A stretch of 8,289 bases of DNA, from the NCBI GenBank assembly GCA_029561505.1, contig JAKQXK010000507.1:1-8289 (forward strand), read 5' to 3'. The position numbers and the translations under genes are program-made. The notes below the pieces were generated by a model. That model did not search any database, was not told the DNA's origin, and saw only the letters and a list, made by a program, of their open reading frames with translations. Below, piece after piece: positions 6,613 through 8,289 of this stretch; position 1 is the stretch's first letter; each line of letters starts with the position of its first letter. Source of the stretch: Spirochaetota bacterium (GTDB lineage Bacteria; Spirochaetota; Leptospiria; Turneriellales; Turneriellaceae).

Positions 6613-8148
6613 ATGGCGCGCAGCACTTCAGCAAAATCGGGCAAAACTCTTCAAGACGGCTTTTCGGCCTCTACCATTTTCGAAAAAGACCAGGGCATCA
6701 CCTATAAAGACTTTCTGATATTGCCGGGCTATATCGACTTCGCCCCGCAAGATGTGAATCTCGAAACGCGCATCACGCGCAACGTCAAGGTCAAACTGCC
6801 TCTCATTAGCTCTCCGATGGATACCGTGACCGAAAGCCGCATGGCGATCACCATGGCGCTTTTGGGCGGCATCGGTATTATTCACAACAATCTCTCGATC
6901 GAAGACCAGGCAGCCCAGGTTGAGCGCGTAAAGCGCTACGAGAACGGCTTCATTACCGAACCGATTGTGCTCTCGCCCAAGAACACCATCGCCGACATCG
7001 ATAACATTTCTGAACGTTACGGTTTCAGTGGCGTGCCGATCACCGAAGACGGTACGCTGCGCTCGAAACTCGTGGGCATCGTCGCGAACCGCGATGTCGA
7101 TTTCGAACGTGACCGCACTATTCCCCTGGCGAAAGTCATGACGACCGAACTCATCACCGCGCCCAAAGGCATATCTTTGGTTCAGGCGAACGAAATTCTG
7201 CGCAAATCGAAAAAAGGCAAGTTGCCGATTGTCGACAAAGAAGGGCGTTTGGTGGCCCTGATGAGCCGTTCAGACCTCGTCAAGAACCGAGAATATCCGC
7301 TGGCGACCAAAGATGAACAGAAACGCCTACGCGTCGGCGCGGCGGTTTCAACCCACCCGCATGACCGTGAACGCATCGACATGCTCGTTGCCCGCGGCGT
7401 CGATCTGCTCGTCGTTGATTCGGCGCAGGGTTATTCGAAGTTTCAGATCGACCTCTTGAAAGAGCTGAAAAAGAAATACCCCAACGTCGACGTGATGGCG
7501 GGCAACGTTGTCACACGCGAGCAGGGCGATGCGCTGATTCGAGCCGGCGCCGATGGCCTGCGCATTGGCATGGGCCCGGGTTCAATCTGTATCACACAAG
7601 ACACGATGGCTTGCGGCCGATCGCAGGCAACCGCGGTCTACTACACCGCGCAGATGGCCGCGAAGCATAAAATTCCCGTGATCGCCGACGGTGGCATCGC
7701 TAACATCGGCGACATCGCGAAGGCTCTCGCGGTGGGTGGCAGCGCGGTTATGGTCGGGTCGCTGCTTGCCGGCAGCAAAGAAGCGCCGGGTGAATACTTT
7801 TATGAAAACGGCGTGCGCCTCAAAAAGTTTCGTGGCATGGCCTCAATCGAAGCGATGGAAGGTGGCGGCGGTGCAAAACGCTACAACGTCGAAGACCAGA
7901 AGATCAAGGTCGCGCAGGGCGTCTCGGGCGCAGTTGTCGACAAGGGCTCACTTTTTGAATTCGTCCCCTACCTGATGCAGGGTGTGCGCCATGCGCTGCA
8001 AGACATGGGCCACCGCGACATACCATCGCTGCACAAAGCGCTGCATGCGAGCAAGCTACGTTTCGAGCCACGCTCGCTCGCCGCGCAGGCGCAGGGCGGG
8101 GTGCACGGGCTATATTCTTACAAGAAGCCCATAATCGGTGCTGAGTGA
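6613..8148 (+). CDS. guaB: IMP dehydrogenase, eukaryote-like form
   Basis: Complete 511-residue inosine-5'-monophosphate dehydrogenase, which oxidises IMP to XMP with NAD+, the committed step to GMP. ATG 6613 is the only usable start, because a TGA lies in frame at 6589-6591; GAAAG six bases upstream is a weak ribosome-binding site. Order: N-terminal barrel start with [13 protein letters not shown] (31-43) and SSPMDTVTE (67-75), a CBS-domain pair at about 112-230, then the rest of the barrel with VDSAQGYS (268-275), the catalytic loop GPGSICITQ with Cys326, ADGGI (358-362), MVGSLLA (380-386), and the flap with Arg423-Tyr424 followed by [15 protein letters not shown]. The catalytic loop and flap follow the human/fungal pattern (ICITQ, AQGVSGA) rather than the usual bacterial one (ICTTR, EGIEG). 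The gene is divergent from the toxin-antitoxin operon and overlaps the next gene by 4 bp. Confidence 0.97.
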   Translation: MARSTSAKSGKTLQDGFSASTIFEKDQGITYKDFLILPGYIDFAPQDVNLETRITRNVKVKLPLISSPMDTVTESRMAITMALLGGIGIIHNNLSIEDQAAQVERVKRYENGFITEPIVLSPKNTIADIDNISERYGFSGVPITEDGTLRSKLVGIVANRDVDFERDRTIPLAKVMTTELITAPKGISLVQANEILRKSKKGKLPIVDKEGRLVALMSRSDLVKNREYPLATKDEQKRLRVGAAVSTHPHDRERIDMLVARGVDLLVVDSAQGYSKFQIDLLKELKKKYPNVDVMAGNVVTREQGDALIRAGADGLRIGMGPGSICITQDTMACGRSQATAVYYTAQMAAKHKIPVIADGGIANIGDIAKALAVGGSAVMVGSLLAGSKEAPGEYFYENGVRLKKFRGMASIEAMEGGGGAKRYNVEDQKIKVAQGVSGAVVDKGSLFEFVPYLMQGVRHALQDMGHRDIPSLHKALHASKLRFEPRSLAAQAQGGVHGLYSYKKPIIGAE

Positions 8149-8289
8149 AAATTCGATTCTATATAGATCCCGACACGAATGAACCGCATATTTACAACCA
8201 CGATGTCACCGAACAAGAAGTTGTTGACTTTTTCACAGAACGACAATACCTAGAAGCGATGCGGTCTGATGGATCACACGAGGCCATAG
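8145..8289 (+). CDS. Small protein of unknown function, 3' end beyond window
   Basis: A GTG at 8145 overlaps the guaB stop (GTGA), and the frame stays open for 48 codons to the right edge. The visible protein starts [20 protein letters not shown] and continues [10 protein letters not shown]; it is acidic and soluble-looking, with no membrane segment. The opening recalls small BrnT/DUF4258-like proteins, some of them toxin-like and paired with helix-turn-helix partners. I hold this weakly because the diagnostic C-terminal half is missing. No ribosome-binding site is seen before the GTG, so translation probably re-initiates from guaB, meaning the two genes share a transcript. Confidence 0.6.
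   Translation, partial: MKIRFYIDPDTNEPHIYNHDVTEQEVVDFFTERQYLEAMRSDGSHEAI

Noticed and set aside
1..8289. CRISPR arrays, tRNA or rRNA genes, and transposases
   Set aside because: No spaced direct repeats, cloverleaf-like segments, ribosomal RNA motifs or transposase motifs were seen on either strand; nearly all of the window is coding.

Overview
The window holds seven chromosomal genes and the first part of an eighth. Most of it looks like a GC-moderate bacterium with a diderm envelope: two adjacent genes start with lipoprotein signal peptides (lipobox cysteines), and one is a CsgG-type periplasmic/outer-membrane lipoprotein. The IMP dehydrogenase is strikingly eukaryote-like, which is uncommon among bacteria. 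Together with the relaxed lipobox and base composition, a spirochaete of the Leptospirales (Turneriella/Leptonema-like) is my best guess. That is an impression from memory of such genomes, not a demonstrated assignment.

Layout. From about 6430 leftward, everything runs on the minus strand: an AbrB/MazE-like antitoxin (6428-6186), a MazF/PemK-like toxin (6208-5846, overlapping the antitoxin by 23 bp), a 1030-residue SWIM-SNF2 helicase-like ATPase (5837-2745, only 8 bp after the toxin), a CsgG-like lipoprotein (2671-1994), a metallophosphoesterase lipoprotein (1937-819), and an Mrr-type restriction endonuclease (768 to beyond the left edge). The Mrr gene is visibly richer in A+T than its neighbours and is probably acquired. 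Rightward from 6613 is guaB (IMP dehydrogenase), whose stop codon overlaps the GTG start of a small gene running off the right edge.

How they may work together. The toxin-antitoxin pair has a well-formed promoter (TGGACA-17 bp-TATATT) framed by a perfect 18-bp inverted repeat, the likely autoregulatory operator. With almost no gap and no recognisable ribosome-binding site, the SNF2 gene is probably transcribed and translated as an extension of that operon. A hairpin follows the SNF2 gene and a weak promoter candidate precedes the two lipoprotein genes, so these may form a separate unit. guaB is divergent from the toxin-antitoxin operon and encodes the rate-limiting step of GMP synthesis.

Most notable structure. 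Two perfect 18-bp inverted repeats occur. One brackets the toxin-antitoxin promoter. The other is a 39-bp hairpin (3-nt loop) occupying exactly 13 codons inside the SNF2 ATPase domain. I see no clear sign of a new multi-gene system. The strongest leads are these two repeats, the toxin-antitoxin-SNF2 linkage and the eukaryote-like guaB.
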